From an uncultured Veillonellaceae bacterium (lineage in GTDB: Bacteria > Bacillota > Negativicutes > Veillonellales > Dialisteraceae): a DNA stretch of 64,000 bases. The notes under the pieces are model-generated. The model was not told where the DNA came from and made no database searches. It saw only the letters and a list, made by a program, of their open reading frames with translations. The stretch lies in the NCBI GenBank assembly GCA_949286115.1, contig CASEBK010000011.1, forward strand, positions 1 to 64,000, read 5' to 3'. Both the position numbers and the translations under genes were made by a program. Positions 42,169 through 51,519 of this stretch are shown piece after piece. The first letter of the stretch is position 1. Every line of letters starts with the position of its first letter.

Positions 42169-42963
42169 ATGAGCCTCGCAGATACCCAATATCTTTCCAT
42201 CGTCCGGCGCATCCTGGACGAAGGTGCGCTCGGGCAGAACCGCACCGGCATGCCCGCGTACAAGCTGCCCCACCAGATCATGCAGTTCGATCTGGAGAAA
42301 GAATTTCCCATCCTCACCACCAAGTTCGTCGCCTTCAAGACGGCCGTGAAAGAGATCCTCTGGATCTGGCAGAAACAGACGAACGACGTGCGCGTCCTGC
42401 AGGACTGGGGCTGCCACATCTGGGACGAATGGCAGCGTCCCGACGGCACCATCGGCAAAGCCTACGGCTACCAGCTCGCGAAATACCACCAGGTGGATAC
42501 GCTCCTTCGGACGCTTCGGGAAGACCCGGAGAGCCGCCGCATGGTGGTCTCCCTGTGGAACGTGGAAGACCTGCCCGATATGGCCCTTCAGCCCTGCGCT
42601 TTCCTCACCATGTGGGACGTCTCCGCCGACGGACGGCTGAACTGCATGCTCGTCCAGCGCTCCGGCGACATGGGCCTCGGCGTGCCTTTCAATTTCACCC
42701 AGTACGCCGTGCTCATCTCCATGATCGCCCAGGTGTCCGGCCTGCGCCCGGGCCTCTTCACCCACGTCATCAATAATGCTCACATCTATGAAAACCACGT
42801 GGCGGCCCTCCGCACCGAGCTTTCGCGCCTTCCCGAAGCGTATCCCGCGCCGCGGCTCCTTCTCAATCCGGACGTGAAAGATTTTTACGATTTCCGGCCC
42901 GAAGACATCCAGCTCGACGATTACCGTCACCTGGGCAAGCTTCCCATGGAGGTGTCCGTATGA
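42169..42963 (+). CDS. thyA: Thymidylate synthase
   Basis: This 264-residue enzyme has the standard length for the ThyA type. The catalytic cysteine is C143 in [30 protein letters not shown] and [14 protein letters not shown] bind dUMP. It makes dTMP from dUMP with methylenetetrahydrofolate as carbon and hydride donor, which produces dihydrofolate. The downstream folA gene overlaps its stop (ATGA) and recycles that dihydrofolate. ATG 42169 follows AGAAAGGGC. Confidence 0.97.
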   Translation: MSLADTQYLSIVRRILDEGALGQNRTGMPAYKLPHQIMQFDLEKEFPILTTKFVAFKTAVKEILWIWQKQTNDVRVLQDWGCHIWDEWQRPDGTIGKAYGYQLAKYHQVDTLLRTLREDPESRRMVVSLWNVEDLPDMALQPCAFLTMWDVSADGRLNCMLVQRSGDMGLGVPFNFTQYAVLISMIAQVSGLRPGLFTHVINNAHIYENHVAALRTELSRLPEAYPAPRLLLNPDVKDFYDFRPEDIQLDDYRHLGKLPMEVSV

Positions 42964-43433
42964 GCCTCACGATCATCGCCGCCGTCGCGGCAAACGGCGT
43001 CATCGGCCGGGACAACCGCCTCATTTGGCACCTCTCCGACGACCTGAAACGGTTCAAAGCGCTCACCATGGGCCATCCCATCATCATGGGGCGGAAGACC
43101 TTCGAGAGCCTTCCCGGCGTCCTTCCCGGCCGCACCCACTACGTCCTCACAGGAAACGCCGCCTACGCCGCGCCCGAAGGGGTCGTCCTCTGCCACACCG
43201 CAGAAGAGCTCCTCGCCGCGCTTCCTGAAGGGGAAAGCTTCGTCATCGGTGGGGCCGCCGTGTACCGCCTCCTCCTGCCCCGCGCGGACCGCATGATCCT
43301 CACCGAGATCGGGCAGGACTACGAAGGGGACGCCCGCTTCCCCGACTTCGATCGGAGCCTGTGGCGCGTCACGGCCTCCGAAGACGGCACAGGGGAGCCG
43401 CCGCACCGCTTCGTCACCTATGAACGAAAATAA
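42960..43433 (+). CDS. folA: Dihydrofolate reductase
   Basis: This 157-residue protein has the size of bacterial [25 protein letters not shown] contains the substrate and Met20-loop residues; [20 protein letters not shown] is the NADPH-binding site, with [14 protein letters not shown] after it. It reduces dihydrofolate to tetrahydrofolate with NADPH. The start overlaps the thyA stop by four bases, and the end overlaps the start of the queT-like gene by 14 bases, so all three are coupled. Confidence 0.96.
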   Translation: MSLTIIAAVAANGVIGRDNRLIWHLSDDLKRFKALTMGHPIIMGRKTFESLPGVLPGRTHYVLTGNAAYAAPEGVVLCHTAEELLAALPEGESFVIGGAAVYRLLLPRADRMILTEIGQDYEGDARFPDFDRSLWRVTASEDGTGEPPHRFVTYERK

Positions 43434-43917
43434 CGCGCTCCGCACCGCCCTTGGAAACGCCGCCGTCGCCGCCCTCTACGCCGCTCTCACTGTAGCGCTC
43501 GCGCCGCTCTCCTACGGCCCCGTGCAGGTGCGCCTCTCCGAGTGCATGGTGCTCCTTGCTTTTTACAATAAGAAATGGGTCCCTGGCCTCACTGTGGGCT
43601 GCCTCCTGGCGAACCTGGCGAGCCCCTTCGGCGCGGCGGACATCCTCGTGGGGACGTTGGCCACCTTCCTTGCCGCGGCCGCCATGCCCCGCTGCCCGAA
43701 CGTCTTCCTCGCCTCCCTCTGTCCCGTCGTCGCCAACGGCGTCCTCATCGGCGCTGAGCTCGCCGTCCTCGCCGCCATCCCCGGCGACGCCCTCTCCGTC
43801 CTCGCCGTCATGCTCTACATCGCCGCCGGAGAAGCGCTCTCCGTCACCGTCACAGGCACCCTCCTCTTCCGCCTCCTCCTCCGCAATCCTGCTCTCCGGC
43901 GCATCATCACAGAATAA
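43420..43917 (+). CDS. queT: QueT-family ECF transporter substrate-binding (S) component
   Basis: This 165-residue integral membrane protein has five or six hydrophobic segments. The motif LSYGPVQVRLSECMVLLAFYNKKWVPG near the N-terminus (residues about 29-55) is the hallmark of the QueT family, S components of ECF-type importers for queuosine precursors. It needs the shared EcfA/EcfA'/EcfT module, which is not in this window. It is the last gene of the recQ-thyA-folA run and is followed by a terminator. Substrate specificity follows from family knowledge only. Confidence 0.88.
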   Translation: MNENNALRTALGNAAVAALYAALTVALAPLSYGPVQVRLSECMVLLAFYNKKWVPGLTVGCLLANLASPFGAADILVGTLATFLAAAAMPRCPNVFLASLCPVVANGVLIGAELAVLAAIPGDALSVLAVMLYIAAGEALSVTVTGTLLFRLLLRNPALRRIITE

Positions 43918-43919
43918 AC

Positions 43920-43953
43920 GACCGTTTCCAAAAAAGAAGCGGTCTTTTCTTTT
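43920..43953 (+). terminator. Intrinsic terminator after queT
   Basis: GACCGTTTC/GAAGCGGTC with loop CAAAAAA is followed by TTTTCTTTT. The 330 bases from here to the next promoter hold no gene I can support. They are GC-rich with several possible hairpins, such as CAGGGGA/TCCCCTG near 44188-44212. Confidence 0.88.
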
Positions 43954-44285
43954 GCCATGGAAAAATTGGCGCTGCCTCTCCGTACGCTGCGGACCGCAGC
44001 CAGAGCAAAGAAGAAGTTCTCCCGCTCTGCCCTCCGAGAGGTCAAAGACCGCCCCGGCCCTCCGGCCCTGGAAAAATGAAACGCTCCGCCGCTTCCGTCT
44101 GCCATGAAAGGCCTCTTCGCAGTATGGACGAAGATAGAATGGATCCGTGGGAAGGCTTTGCCTGTACGATGGGAAAAGCCGCAGGGGACAGGCTGCGCAT
44201 CCCCTGGGGGCGGCCTCTTCCCTGCGCATGGCCGCCATAGGGAGATTCTATGCGGCGCGGGCTATCTTCACGGGGGAAATGTCTG

Positions 44286-44355
44286 TATAATGGAAAACAA
44301 GTTCATAAAAAGACAAAGGCGCACCGGTGGGGCATCTCCCGGAGCGCCTTTTTTT
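44286..44355 (+). promoter_or_regulatory. -10 box followed by terminator-like hairpin in the leader of the peptide-transporter operon
   Basis: TATAAT lies at 44286-44291. About 25 bases later AAGGCGC (44316-44322) pairs with GCGCCTT (44344-44350), with an inner CCGG/CCGG-type stem, and seven T residues follow. This is a convincing intrinsic terminator placed between the -10 box and the first gene of the operon. It may be an attenuator, or it may end a short or upstream transcript. Confidence 0.55.
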
Positions 44356-44376
44356 CGACAGAAGGGGGCGTTTCCT

Positions 44377-45957
44377 ATGAAGAAATCAGTGGCGGCTGCG
44401 ATCCTCGGGCTGGCAGTGCTCGCGGCGGCGGGCTGCGGCGGCGGGAGCGGAAGCTCCGGCGGCACGAAGGGCCATGTGCCGAAGAATACGATCGCCGTGG
44501 GCATCAGCGTGGACCTGGGCTCCCTCGACCCGGCGGTGCAGATGGACAATCAGCACTGGCAGGTGACGTACCCGGCGTATGAGCGGCTGGTGAAGTACAA
44601 GACCGAGGGCGGCAAGGCCTCCACGGAGGTGGAGGGGTCGCTTGCGAAGTCCTGGACGGTGTCGGACGACGGCCTCGTGTGGACGTTCAAGCTGGCCCCG
44701 GGGCACAAGTTTGCCGACGGCTCGCCGGTGGATGCGGCGGCGGTGAAGTTCTCCATCGAGCGCGCGAAGAAGATCGGCAAGGGCCCTTCGGAGTATTTCA
44801 AGATGGTGAAGTCGGTGGAGGCGCCGGACGCGGAGACGGTGGTCATCACGCTGGAGAGGCCGTTCGCGCCGTTCCTCTCGAGCCTTGCGGTGAACGGGGC
44901 ATCTATCGTAGATCCGAAGGTGATGGAGCACGAGGAGAACGGGGACCTGGGCTCGGCATACCTGGCGACGCACACCATGGGGTCGGGCGCGTATGAGCTG
45001 AAGGAGATCGTGCCCGGGCAGAAGATCACGCTCGAGCTGAATCCGAACTACAGCGGCAAAAAGCCCGCCATCGAGCATGTGGTCTTCAACATCGTGAAGG
45101 ACCCGTCGGCGCAGCGGCTCCAGCTGGAGAAGGGGGATCTGGACATCGCGCAGAATCTCCCGGTGGACCAGATCGAGCAGATGAAGGATAATAAAGACAT
45201 TCACGTCTATGAGGACCCGTCGCTCGTGGCGAGCCTCGTGTACATGAACAACCGGAAGGCGCCGCTGGACGATCCGCTCTTCCGGCAGGCGCTCTCCTAT
45301 GCGGTGGATTATCAGGGCATCATCGACGGCGCGGTGAAGGGCTACGGCGAGCAGCTGGTGACGCCGGTGCCGAAGGGCATGTGGGGCCGCGACGACGAGG
45401 CCGTCGGGTATGAGCAGGACATGGCGAAGGCCAAGGAGCTCCTTGCCCGGTCTTCCGGTGCGGGCACGAAGGAGCTGACGCTGCTCTACTCGGACAATCA
45501 GCCCTTTAACGAGACGGAGGCGCTCCTGCTCCAGAATAATTTCAAGGAGCTGGGCATCGACCTCAAACTGGAGAAGACGGCCTGGGCGGCGTTCCGCGAC
45601 CGCATCGATCAGGGCGAGTTCGAGCTGGCTCTCGGCACGTGGAGCCCGGACTATGCGGACCCGCAGTTCTTCATGACCTACTGGTTCGACTCGGATTACT
45701 GGGGCCTTGCGGGGAACCGGGCGTTCTACCAAAGCGACGAGGTGGACGGGCTCCTGCGGCAGGCGGAGGGCCTGACGGACCAGAAGGCGCGGGCGGATCT
45801 CTACGTGAGGGCGCAGCGGCTGGCGCTGGCGGACGCGCCGTATCTCTTCCTGTTCCAGATGAATGTGCTGACGCCGATGCGCTCGGAGGTACAGGGATTC
45901 ATCTACAATCCGATGCTCGACCGGATGTATGATTTCGAGCACTTGTCGAAAAAATAA
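44377..45957 (+). CDS. Dipeptide/oligopeptide ABC transporter substrate-binding lipoprotein
   Basis: This 526-residue protein starts at ATG 44377 behind AGAAGGGGG. The signal peptide MKKSVAAAILGLAVLAAAGC ends in a lipobox, so the mature protein is anchored by Cys20. SBP family-5 features follow: GISVDLGSLDPAVQMDN, LAKSWTVSDDGLVWTFKL, the F.DGSPVDAAAVKFS motif (HKFADGSPVDAAAVKFSIE) and RQALSYAVDYQGII. Such proteins bind di- or oligopeptides, nickel or glutathione. The two permeases, two ATPases and a serine hydrolase encoded downstream favour peptides. A longer frame upstream exists, but it runs through the leader hairpin and is rejected. Confidence 0.92.
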   Translation: MKKSVAAAILGLAVLAAAGCGGGSGSSGGTKGHVPKNTIAVGISVDLGSLDPAVQMDNQHWQVTYPAYERLVKYKTEGGKASTEVEGSLAKSWTVSDDGLVWTFKLAPGHKFADGSPVDAAAVKFSIERAKKIGKGPSEYFKMVKSVEAPDAETVVITLERPFAPFLSSLAVNGASIVDPKVMEHEENGDLGSAYLATHTMGSGAYELKEIVPGQKITLELNPNYSGKKPAIEHVVFNIVKDPSAQRLQLEKGDLDIAQNLPVDQIEQMKDNKDIHVYEDPSLVASLVYMNNRKAPLDDPLFRQALSYAVDYQGIIDGAVKGYGEQLVTPVPKGMWGRDDEAVGYEQDMAKAKELLARSSGAGTKELTLLYSDNQPFNETEALLLQNNFKELGIDLKLEKTAWAAFRDRIDQGEFELALGTWSPDYADPQFFMTYWFDSDYWGLAGNRAFYQSDEVDGLLRQAEGLTDQKARADLYVRAQRLALADAPYLFLFQMNVLTPMRSEVQGFIYNPMLDRMYDFEHLSKK

Positions 45958-45962
45958 AAAGG

Positions 45963-45983
45963 GGCCCGCATGACGGGCGGGCC
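45963..45983 (+). other. Intercistronic hairpin after the binding-protein gene
   Basis: GGCCCGC/GCGGGCC forms a perfect 7-bp stem without a T run. It is likely to protect the upstream binding-protein mRNA from 3' decay, and to reduce expression of the permease genes relative to it. Confidence 0.5.
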
Positions 45984-46044
45984 GGCGGCGCGAAGGGGAA
46001 GGACGCTTCCTCTTTCGCCTGCCTCTTTCAGGGGGGAAATTTTT

Positions 46045-47067
46045 ATGATCTCAATGCATTTTCTGCTGAAGAGGCTCCTGCATCTGGTGCTGGTCTTCTT
46101 CGGGGTGTCGGTGGTGACTTTCTGCATCTCCCACGTCATCCCCGGGGACCCGGCGCGGATGCTCGTGGGGCCTCATGCGTCGCCGGAGACGCTGGCTGCG
46201 GCACGGGCTTCGCTCGGCCTCGACCAGCCGATCTGGACGCAGTATATCCAGTACATGACGGGGCTCTTCCACGGGGACATGGGCCTCTCCATCCGCACGC
46301 AGATGCCGGTGGCGGGAGAGCTGGCGCGGTATTTCCCGGCCACGCTTGAGCTGACGCTGGCGGCGATGGTCATCGCGGTGGCGGCGGGCATCGTGCTGGG
46401 CGTGGTCTCGGCGGTGCACCGCGACACCTGGGTGGACCACGTGAGCCGCGTGATCTCTCTCGTGGGCGTGTCCATGCCTCTCTTCTGGTCCGGTGTCATC
46501 GCGCTCATCCTTTTTTACAAAGTCTTTCCCATCTTCCCCGCGTCGGGGCGGCTCGATCCGTTTCTCGCGGTGCCGCCTCACGTGACGGGGCTCTACATCA
46601 TTGACGGGCTCATCGCGGGCCAGATGGATGTGGTGCTCTCGGCGATCCATCATCTCATCCTGCCGGCGGTGTGCCTGGCCTATGTGCAGCTCGCCATCAT
46701 CGCCCGGCAGGTGCGGAGCAGCATGATCGACGTGCTGGAGCAGGACTACATCCGCACCGCCCGGGCGTGCGGCATCCCGCGGAAGACCATCATCTACAAG
46801 TACGCTCTGAAGAACGCCCTCATCCCCACGGTGACGCTCACCGGGCTCACCATCGGCGAGCTCCTCGGCGGCGCGGTCATCACGGAGACCATCTTCGCCT
46901 GGCCGGGCATGGGGAAATATGTGATGGATTCCATTTCGTTCCTTGATTTTCCGGCCATCATGGGCTTCACCCTCGTCATCTCCTTCGGGTATGTGCTCAT
47001 CAATACGGCGGTGGATATCGTCTACGGCATCCTGAATCCGCAGATCAGAGAGGAGGGTGAGAAATGA
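46045..47067 (+). CDS. Peptide ABC transporter permease (DppB/OppB type)
   Basis: This 340-residue protein starts at ATG 46045 behind AGGGGGGAAA. The N-terminal LLKRLLHLVLVFFGVSVVTF and HVIPGDPARML are the classic DppB/OppB beginning. Six transmembrane segments follow, with the coupling motif in DYIRTARACGIPRKTIIYKYALKNALIP-type sequence (about residues 233-260). VITETIFAWPGMGKYVMDSI is near the end. It pairs with the next gene product to form the channel. Its stop overlaps the next start (ATGATGG). Confidence 0.93.
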   Translation: MISMHFLLKRLLHLVLVFFGVSVVTFCISHVIPGDPARMLVGPHASPETLAAARASLGLDQPIWTQYIQYMTGLFHGDMGLSIRTQMPVAGELARYFPATLELTLAAMVIAVAAGIVLGVVSAVHRDTWVDHVSRVISLVGVSMPLFWSGVIALILFYKVFPIFPASGRLDPFLAVPPHVTGLYIIDGLIAGQMDVVLSAIHHLILPAVCLAYVQLAIIARQVRSSMIDVLEQDYIRTARACGIPRKTIIYKYALKNALIPTVTLTGLTIGELLGGAVITETIFAWPGMGKYVMDSISFLDFPAIMGFTLVISFGYVLINTAVDIVYGILNPQIREEGEK

Positions 47068-47927
47068 TGGAAGAAGCAGCCGTTCGCCCTTCCCGCTGGA
47101 AGGAAGTGTGGGAGATCGCGCTCCGCAACCGGCTCACGCTCATCGGATTTGCCATCGTGGCGGCGGTCGTGCTGGTGGGGCTGCTCGCGCCCATCCTTGC
47201 GCCGTACGACCCGAATCTCATGGACATCCCCTCCCGCCTACAGGCGCCGGGGAGCCGCCATCTCTTCGGCACGGATGAGATGGGCCGGGACATCCTCTCC
47301 CGCGTGATGTACGGGGCGCGCATCTCCATCGCGGTGGGGGTCATCATCGTGGCGGTGTCGGCGGCCATCGGCATCGTGCTGGGAAGCGTCTCGGGCTATC
47401 TCGGCGGCCGGGCGGATCAGACGGTGCTGGCGGTGACGGACATGATCCTCGCCTTCCCGTCCATGGTGCTGGCTCTCGCGCTCACGGCGGCCATGGGGCC
47501 GGGGCTCTTCAATACGATGCTCGCGGTGATCATCGTGCGCATCCCCATGTACACGCGGCTCATGCGCGGGCAGGTGCTCGCCGCGAAGGAGCAGCAGTAC
47601 GTGCGGGCGGCGCGGACCTTCGGGGAGAAGCCCTTCTGGATCGTGGCGCGGCATATCGTGCCGAACTGCCTCACGCCGCTCATGGTGCAGATGACACTGG
47701 GCATCGGGGACGCCATCCTTATCGCCTCCTCCATGAGCTTCATCGGCCTCGGCGCGCAGCCGCCCACACCGGAGTGGGGGGCCATGATTTCCACGGCGCG
47801 CGTCTACGCCATCGACCAGTGGTGGTATGCGGCGTTTCCGGGCCTTTCCATCCTCATCACCATCATGGGTTTCAATCTGATCGGCGACGGCATCCGGGAT
47901 ATTCTGGACCCGCGGTCGAGAAAGTGA
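47064..47927 (+). CDS. Peptide ABC transporter permease (DppC/OppC type)
   Basis: This 287-residue protein has an N-terminal cytoplasmic segment and helix (NRLTLIGFAIVAAVVLVGLLA). HLFGTDEMGRDILSRVMYGARIS then matches the invariant GTDxxGRDxxSR motif of DppC proteins. The coupling loop is EQQYVRAARTFGEKPFWIVARHIVPN, and PTPEWGAMIS follows. It forms the heterodimeric channel with the preceding permease. ATG 47064 has GAGGGTGAG before it. Confidence 0.93.
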   Translation: MMEEAAVRPSRWKEVWEIALRNRLTLIGFAIVAAVVLVGLLAPILAPYDPNLMDIPSRLQAPGSRHLFGTDEMGRDILSRVMYGARISIAVGVIIVAVSAAIGIVLGSVSGYLGGRADQTVLAVTDMILAFPSMVLALALTAAMGPGLFNTMLAVIIVRIPMYTRLMRGQVLAAKEQQYVRAARTFGEKPFWIVARHIVPNCLTPLMVQMTLGIGDAILIASSMSFIGLGAQPPTPEWGAMISTARVYAIDQWWYAAFPGLSILITIMGFNLIGDGIRDILDPRSRK

Positions 47928-47934
47928 GGGCACT

Positions 47935-48939
47935 ATGACACCGATATTACAGATCAGCGATCTCTCTCTTTCTCTGCCGGTGAAGAAGGGCATGGTGCCC
48001 ATCCTGCACGACGTGTCGCTCTCGGTGGCGCCGGGGGAGATCCTCGGCCTCGTGGGCGAGTCGGGCAGCGGGAAATCTATGACGGCTTTCGCAGTGACGC
48101 GGCTCCTTCCCGGCGGCGGCCGGGAGAAACTGGGGGGCTCCATCCGGTTCTGCGGAGAGGAGCTCACCGGAAAAAGTGAAAAAGACATGCAGGCCATCCG
48201 CGGCCGGGACATCTCCATGATCTTCCAGGAGCCCATGACCTGCCTCAATCCGGTCTTCACCATCGGGCGGCAGATGACGGACGTGCTCATGACGCACCAG
48301 AAGATCAGCCGGGCGGAGGCCATGAAAAAAGCGGCGGACATGCTCGCCTCGGTCCACATCCGTAATGCGGAGGATGTACTCCGGTGCTATCCCTATGAGC
48401 TCTCTGGGGGCATGCGGCAGCGGGTGATGATCGGCATCGCCCTCTCGTGCCGGCCGAAGCTCCTCATCGCCGACGAGCCCACCACGGCGCTCGATGTGAC
48501 GGTGCAGGCGAAGATCCTCTACCTCATCCGCGAAGCCTGCCGGAAGCTGGGCACGGCGGTCATCTTCATTTCCCATGACCTGGGGGTCATCTCCCAGATC
48601 TGCGACACCGTGGCCGTCATGTATTCCGGGCACATCGTGGAGGCAGGGAAGGCGGCAGACGTCTTCGAGACGCCGGAGCATCCCTACACGCGGGCCCTCA
48701 TGGCGGCGGTGCCGAAGTTCACCGCTTCCGCCGCGGCCGGCGACCGGCTCTTCGCCATTCCGGGCATCGTGCCCGACCCGTCCACGCCCATGGCGGGGTG
48801 CCGCTTCGCGCCGCGCTGTCCCTATGCGACGGAGCTCTGTCACACGTCGCCGCCGACGGATATCGTCACCGGCGAGGGGCACATCGTGTACTGCCACAAC
48901 TGGAAACGGTCCATGAACAGAAAGGAGGCGGGCGAATGA
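47935..48939 (+). CDS. Peptide ABC transporter ATP-binding protein (DppD type)
   Basis: This 334-residue ATPase has Walker [13 protein letters not shown]-loop [17 protein letters not shown], signature [16 protein letters not shown], Walker [16 protein letters not shown] and H-loop ISHDLGVI. The C-terminal oligopeptide-transporter extension contains a cysteine-rich stretch ([15 protein letters not shown]), as in DppD/OppD proteins that carry a 4Fe-4S or zinc site. It overlaps the second ATPase gene by four bases. Confidence 0.93.
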   Translation: MTPILQISDLSLSLPVKKGMVPILHDVSLSVAPGEILGLVGESGSGKSMTAFAVTRLLPGGGREKLGGSIRFCGEELTGKSEKDMQAIRGRDISMIFQEPMTCLNPVFTIGRQMTDVLMTHQKISRAEAMKKAADMLASVHIRNAEDVLRCYPYELSGGMRQRVMIGIALSCRPKLLIADEPTTALDVTVQAKILYLIREACRKLGTAVIFISHDLGVISQICDTVAVMYSGHIVEAGKAADVFETPEHPYTRALMAAVPKFTASAAAGDRLFAIPGIVPDPSTPMAGCRFAPRCPYATELCHTSPPTDIVTGEGHIVYCHNWKRSMNRKEAGE

Positions 48940-49757
48940 GCGCACTACTTATGATCGACAATGTGACGAAGACCTTCCGCTCGAAAGGCTTCTTCGGGCA
49001 TGTGAAAGAAGTGCACGCCCTCTGCGGGGTATCGCTTGCCGTGGAGAAAGGCGAGTCCATCGGCATCGTGGGCGAGTCCGGCTGCGGGAAGTCCACGCTC
49101 GCCAATCTCATCGTCCGTCTGGACGAGCCCACCTCCGGGCGAATCCTCCTGGACGGGACGGACATTTCCCACATGAAGGAAGAGGCGCTGCGCCCTCTCA
49201 GGAAACGGGTGCAGATCGTTTTCCAGGACCCGTACTCCTCGCTCTCGCCGCGCATGACCATCGGCCAGATCGTCACCGAGCCCATGCGCGTCCTCGGCGG
49301 GCATTCGGAGAAGGAAGCACAGGAGCGGGCGGAAGAGCTGCTTCACATGGTGGGGCTCCAGCCGTCGGCCATGCGCCGCTATCCCCACGAATTTTCCGGC
49401 GGGCAGCGCCAGCGCATCTCCATCGCCCGGGCGCTCATGACCGAGCCGGAGATCCTCATCCTCGATGAACCTACCAGCGCCCTCGACGTGTCCGTACAGG
49501 CGCAGGTGCTGAACATCCTGACGGACCTGCGGGAGCGGCTCCACCTGACGTACCTTTTCATTTCCCACAATCTCGCCGTGGTGAAGTACATTTCCGACAG
49601 GACCGTGGTCATGCGGAAAGGGGCCGTGGTGGAGGCGGGGCCCTCAGAAGAAATATTGACACATCCTTCGGCGCAGTACACGAAGGAGCTCATCGACGCG
49701 GTGCCCATGATCGGCAAGCCCTTCCGCATGCCGGAAGAGATCGCGGAGACCGTGTGA
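48936..49757 (+). CDS. Peptide ABC transporter ATP-binding protein (DppF type)
   Basis: This 273-residue ATPase starts at ATG 48936, overlapping the upstream stop and behind AAAGGAGG. Walker A GESGCGKSTLANLI, Q-loop IVFQDPYSSLSPRMTIG, signature FSGGQRQRISIARALM and Walker B LILDEPTSALDVSVQ are intact. It is shorter than DppF/OppF of enteric bacteria, because the C-terminal cysteine-rich extension is missing, as in NikE-like proteins. It forms the heterodimeric motor with the previous ATPase. Confidence 0.92.
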   Translation: MSALLMIDNVTKTFRSKGFFGHVKEVHALCGVSLAVEKGESIGIVGESGCGKSTLANLIVRLDEPTSGRILLDGTDISHMKEEALRPLRKRVQIVFQDPYSSLSPRMTIGQIVTEPMRVLGGHSEKEAQERAEELLHMVGLQPSAMRRYPHEFSGGQRQRISIARALMTEPEILILDEPTSALDVSVQAQVLNILTDLRERLHLTYLFISHNLAVVKYISDRTVVMRKGAVVEAGPSEEILTHPSAQYTKELIDAVPMIGKPFRMPEEIAETV

Positions 49758-49770
49758 GAGGAGGACGGCG

Positions 49771-51216
49771 ATGGACATCGAAGCACTGGAAACGCTCGTG
49801 CGGCGCATGATGAATTATTACGATATTCCCGGCTGCGCCATGGCGGTGCTGGACGGGGAGGAGACGACGCTGCTCTCCTTCGGCACGGCGGACATCGAGA
49901 CCGGCGCGCCCTTTGGGCCGGACACCGTCTCAGGCATCGGCTCGTGCACGAAGTCCATGACGGCGGCGCTGGCGCTTCGCCTTGAAGAAGAGGGAGCGCT
50001 CGATATCGACGCGCCCATCGTCTCCTATGTGCCGGGCTTTGCCCTGTGGGATGAACACGCCACGGCGCTCTGCACGCTGCGGGATCTGCTGTGCCACCGC
50101 ACGGGCGTGGCGGGGCACGACGGGGCCTGGCCGGACAATGCCATCTCCCGCGTGGATTTCCTCCGGCGGCTCCGCTACCTCGCGCCGAATGCGTCCTTCC
50201 GCACCATCGCACAGTACAGCAACGTCATGTACGCCGCGGCGGGGGGCGTGCTCGAAGCAGTCACCGGGAAGAAGTGGGAGACCCTCATGGAGGAGCTCCT
50301 CTTCCGGCCCCTCGGCATGACGCACACCCACTGCCTCATGGGAGACGCGGAGAAAGAAGACGACCTCGCAGCGCCGCACCGCTGGGACCATGGCCTCCGC
50401 CGCATCCCCCGGTGGAACATCGACCAAGCGGGACCCTGCGGCTCCGTCATGTCCACCGCGCGCGACATGGCGCGGTGGCTCTCCTTCCACATTCAGGGCG
50501 GCCTTGCGCCGGACGGAGGGGCGCTCCTTGCGCCGGCGCATTTCCTCAACATGCACGCCCCGCAGATCCTCATGGACTATCCCCACGTGAGGGGCGGCCG
50601 GTCCCTCGGCTATGGCCTGGGGTGGCGCGTCATGGAGTACCACGGGCACATCGTCCAGCAGCATACCGGCAAGATCGAAGGGTACAGCGCTTTTCAGTTC
50701 TACCTGCCCGGCCTCGGCAAGGGCGCGGTGTACCTGCAGAACCTCCACGCGCCGGACAATCCGTTCATCTTCGCCGTCCAGGGCTGGCTCCTGGACGCAT
50801 TCACGGGGCGGCCGGAGGAAGACTGGCACCGCGTCTACACCGAGCGCAGAGCCCATGCGCCGGAGGACATGTACCATCATCTGGAGCACGACTTCATGCC
50901 CGAGACCGTCATTCCCGGCACGAAGCCGTCCCGCCGCCCCGAAGCCTACTGCGGCCTCTACACACATCCCGGATACGGAGAATTCCGCGTGCGGGAGGAA
51001 GGGGGCCGGCTCCTTCTGGACGAGCGCGGCGTGAGGGGCCTTGTCCTCGCGCACGTCCACTACGACACCTTCCGCGCAGAAGGCGTCAAAGAAGACACCG
51101 ACCTCTACACCCTGCCGCTCACCTTCTTCGCCGGACCGGATGGAGCGATCGCAGGCTTCACATTCCCCCTGGAGCCGAAAGTCGCGCCGCTGGTCTTCCG
51201 GAGAGTGCCGCAGTGA
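49771..51216 (+). CDS. Cytosolic serine hydrolase of the beta-lactamase/DD-peptidase (class C) fold
   Basis: This 481-residue protein has no signal peptide. The penicillin-binding-fold active site is present: SCTK (Ser58, Lys61), YSN (Tyr149 to Asn151) and QHTGKIEGYS in place of KTG. An N-terminal catalytic domain of about 340 residues is followed by a beta-rich C-terminal domain (GYGEFRVREEGGRLLLDERG). Family members include D-aminopeptidases, D-amino-acid amidases and esterases. It is 13 bases behind the peptide-transporter ATPase gene and before the operon terminator. Trimming an imported peptide, perhaps one containing D-residues, is a natural role. The substrate is inference. Confidence 0.85.
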   Translation: MDIEALETLVRRMMNYYDIPGCAMAVLDGEETTLLSFGTADIETGAPFGPDTVSGIGSCTKSMTAALALRLEEEGALDIDAPIVSYVPGFALWDEHATALCTLRDLLCHRTGVAGHDGAWPDNAISRVDFLRRLRYLAPNASFRTIAQYSNVMYAAAGGVLEAVTGKKWETLMEELLFRPLGMTHTHCLMGDAEKEDDLAAPHRWDHGLRRIPRWNIDQAGPCGSVMSTARDMARWLSFHIQGGLAPDGGALLAPAHFLNMHAPQILMDYPHVRGGRSLGYGLGWRVMEYHGHIVQQHTGKIEGYSAFQFYLPGLGKGAVYLQNLHAPDNPFIFAVQGWLLDAFTGRPEEDWHRVYTERRAHAPEDMYHHLEHDFMPETVIPGTKPSRRPEAYCGLYTHPGYGEFRVREEGGRLLLDERGVRGLVLAHVHYDTFRAEGVKEDTDLYTLPLTFFAGPDGAIAGFTFPLEPKVAPLVFRRVPQ

Positions 51217-51220
51217 GGCG

Positions 51221-51259
51221 AAAAACGCCGACCGCATCCGTTGCGGCCGGCGTTTTTTT
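51221..51259 (+). terminator. Intrinsic terminator of the peptide-transporter operon
   Basis: AACGCCG-A-CCGCA pairs with TGCGG-C-CGGCGTT, and seven T residues follow. The 220 bases after it (51260-51479) contain no gene I can support. Confidence 0.92.
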
Positions 51260-51479
51260 CGTCTCGGTGAAAATCAGGGACATGTTTGCTTTCGGCATGG
51301 GAGAAACGCAGTGATCAAAAGCGAGCCCTGCCCTGACTGCTGCGATAGCATTCACTCCGTGATGTGGGGCATCTCTATGTGTGCTGCGTTTGCGCCATGA
51401 TGATGCCCCGCGTTGTATGGATACATGAGGGCACGCCGTGTTGGGGCAGCCTGATCTTTTTCGCGAGGATACGGGGCAA

Positions 51480-51516
51480 TAAAAAAGGAGGAAGCCGAAG
51501 GTGGGCTTCCTCTTTT
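51480..51516 (-). terminator. Intrinsic terminator of the SIMPL operon
   Basis: GAGGAAGCC/GGCTTCCTC with a 7-base loop is flanked by A6 and T4, so on the minus strand a run of T residues follows the stem. It lies 4 bases after the stop codon of the second SIMPL gene. Confidence 0.88.
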
Positions 51517-51519
51517 GTA

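Noticed and set aside
44104-44376. N-terminal 91-codon extension of the peptide-binding lipoprotein frame
   Set aside because: It would run through the promoter and leader hairpin and would bury the signal peptide that starts at 44377.
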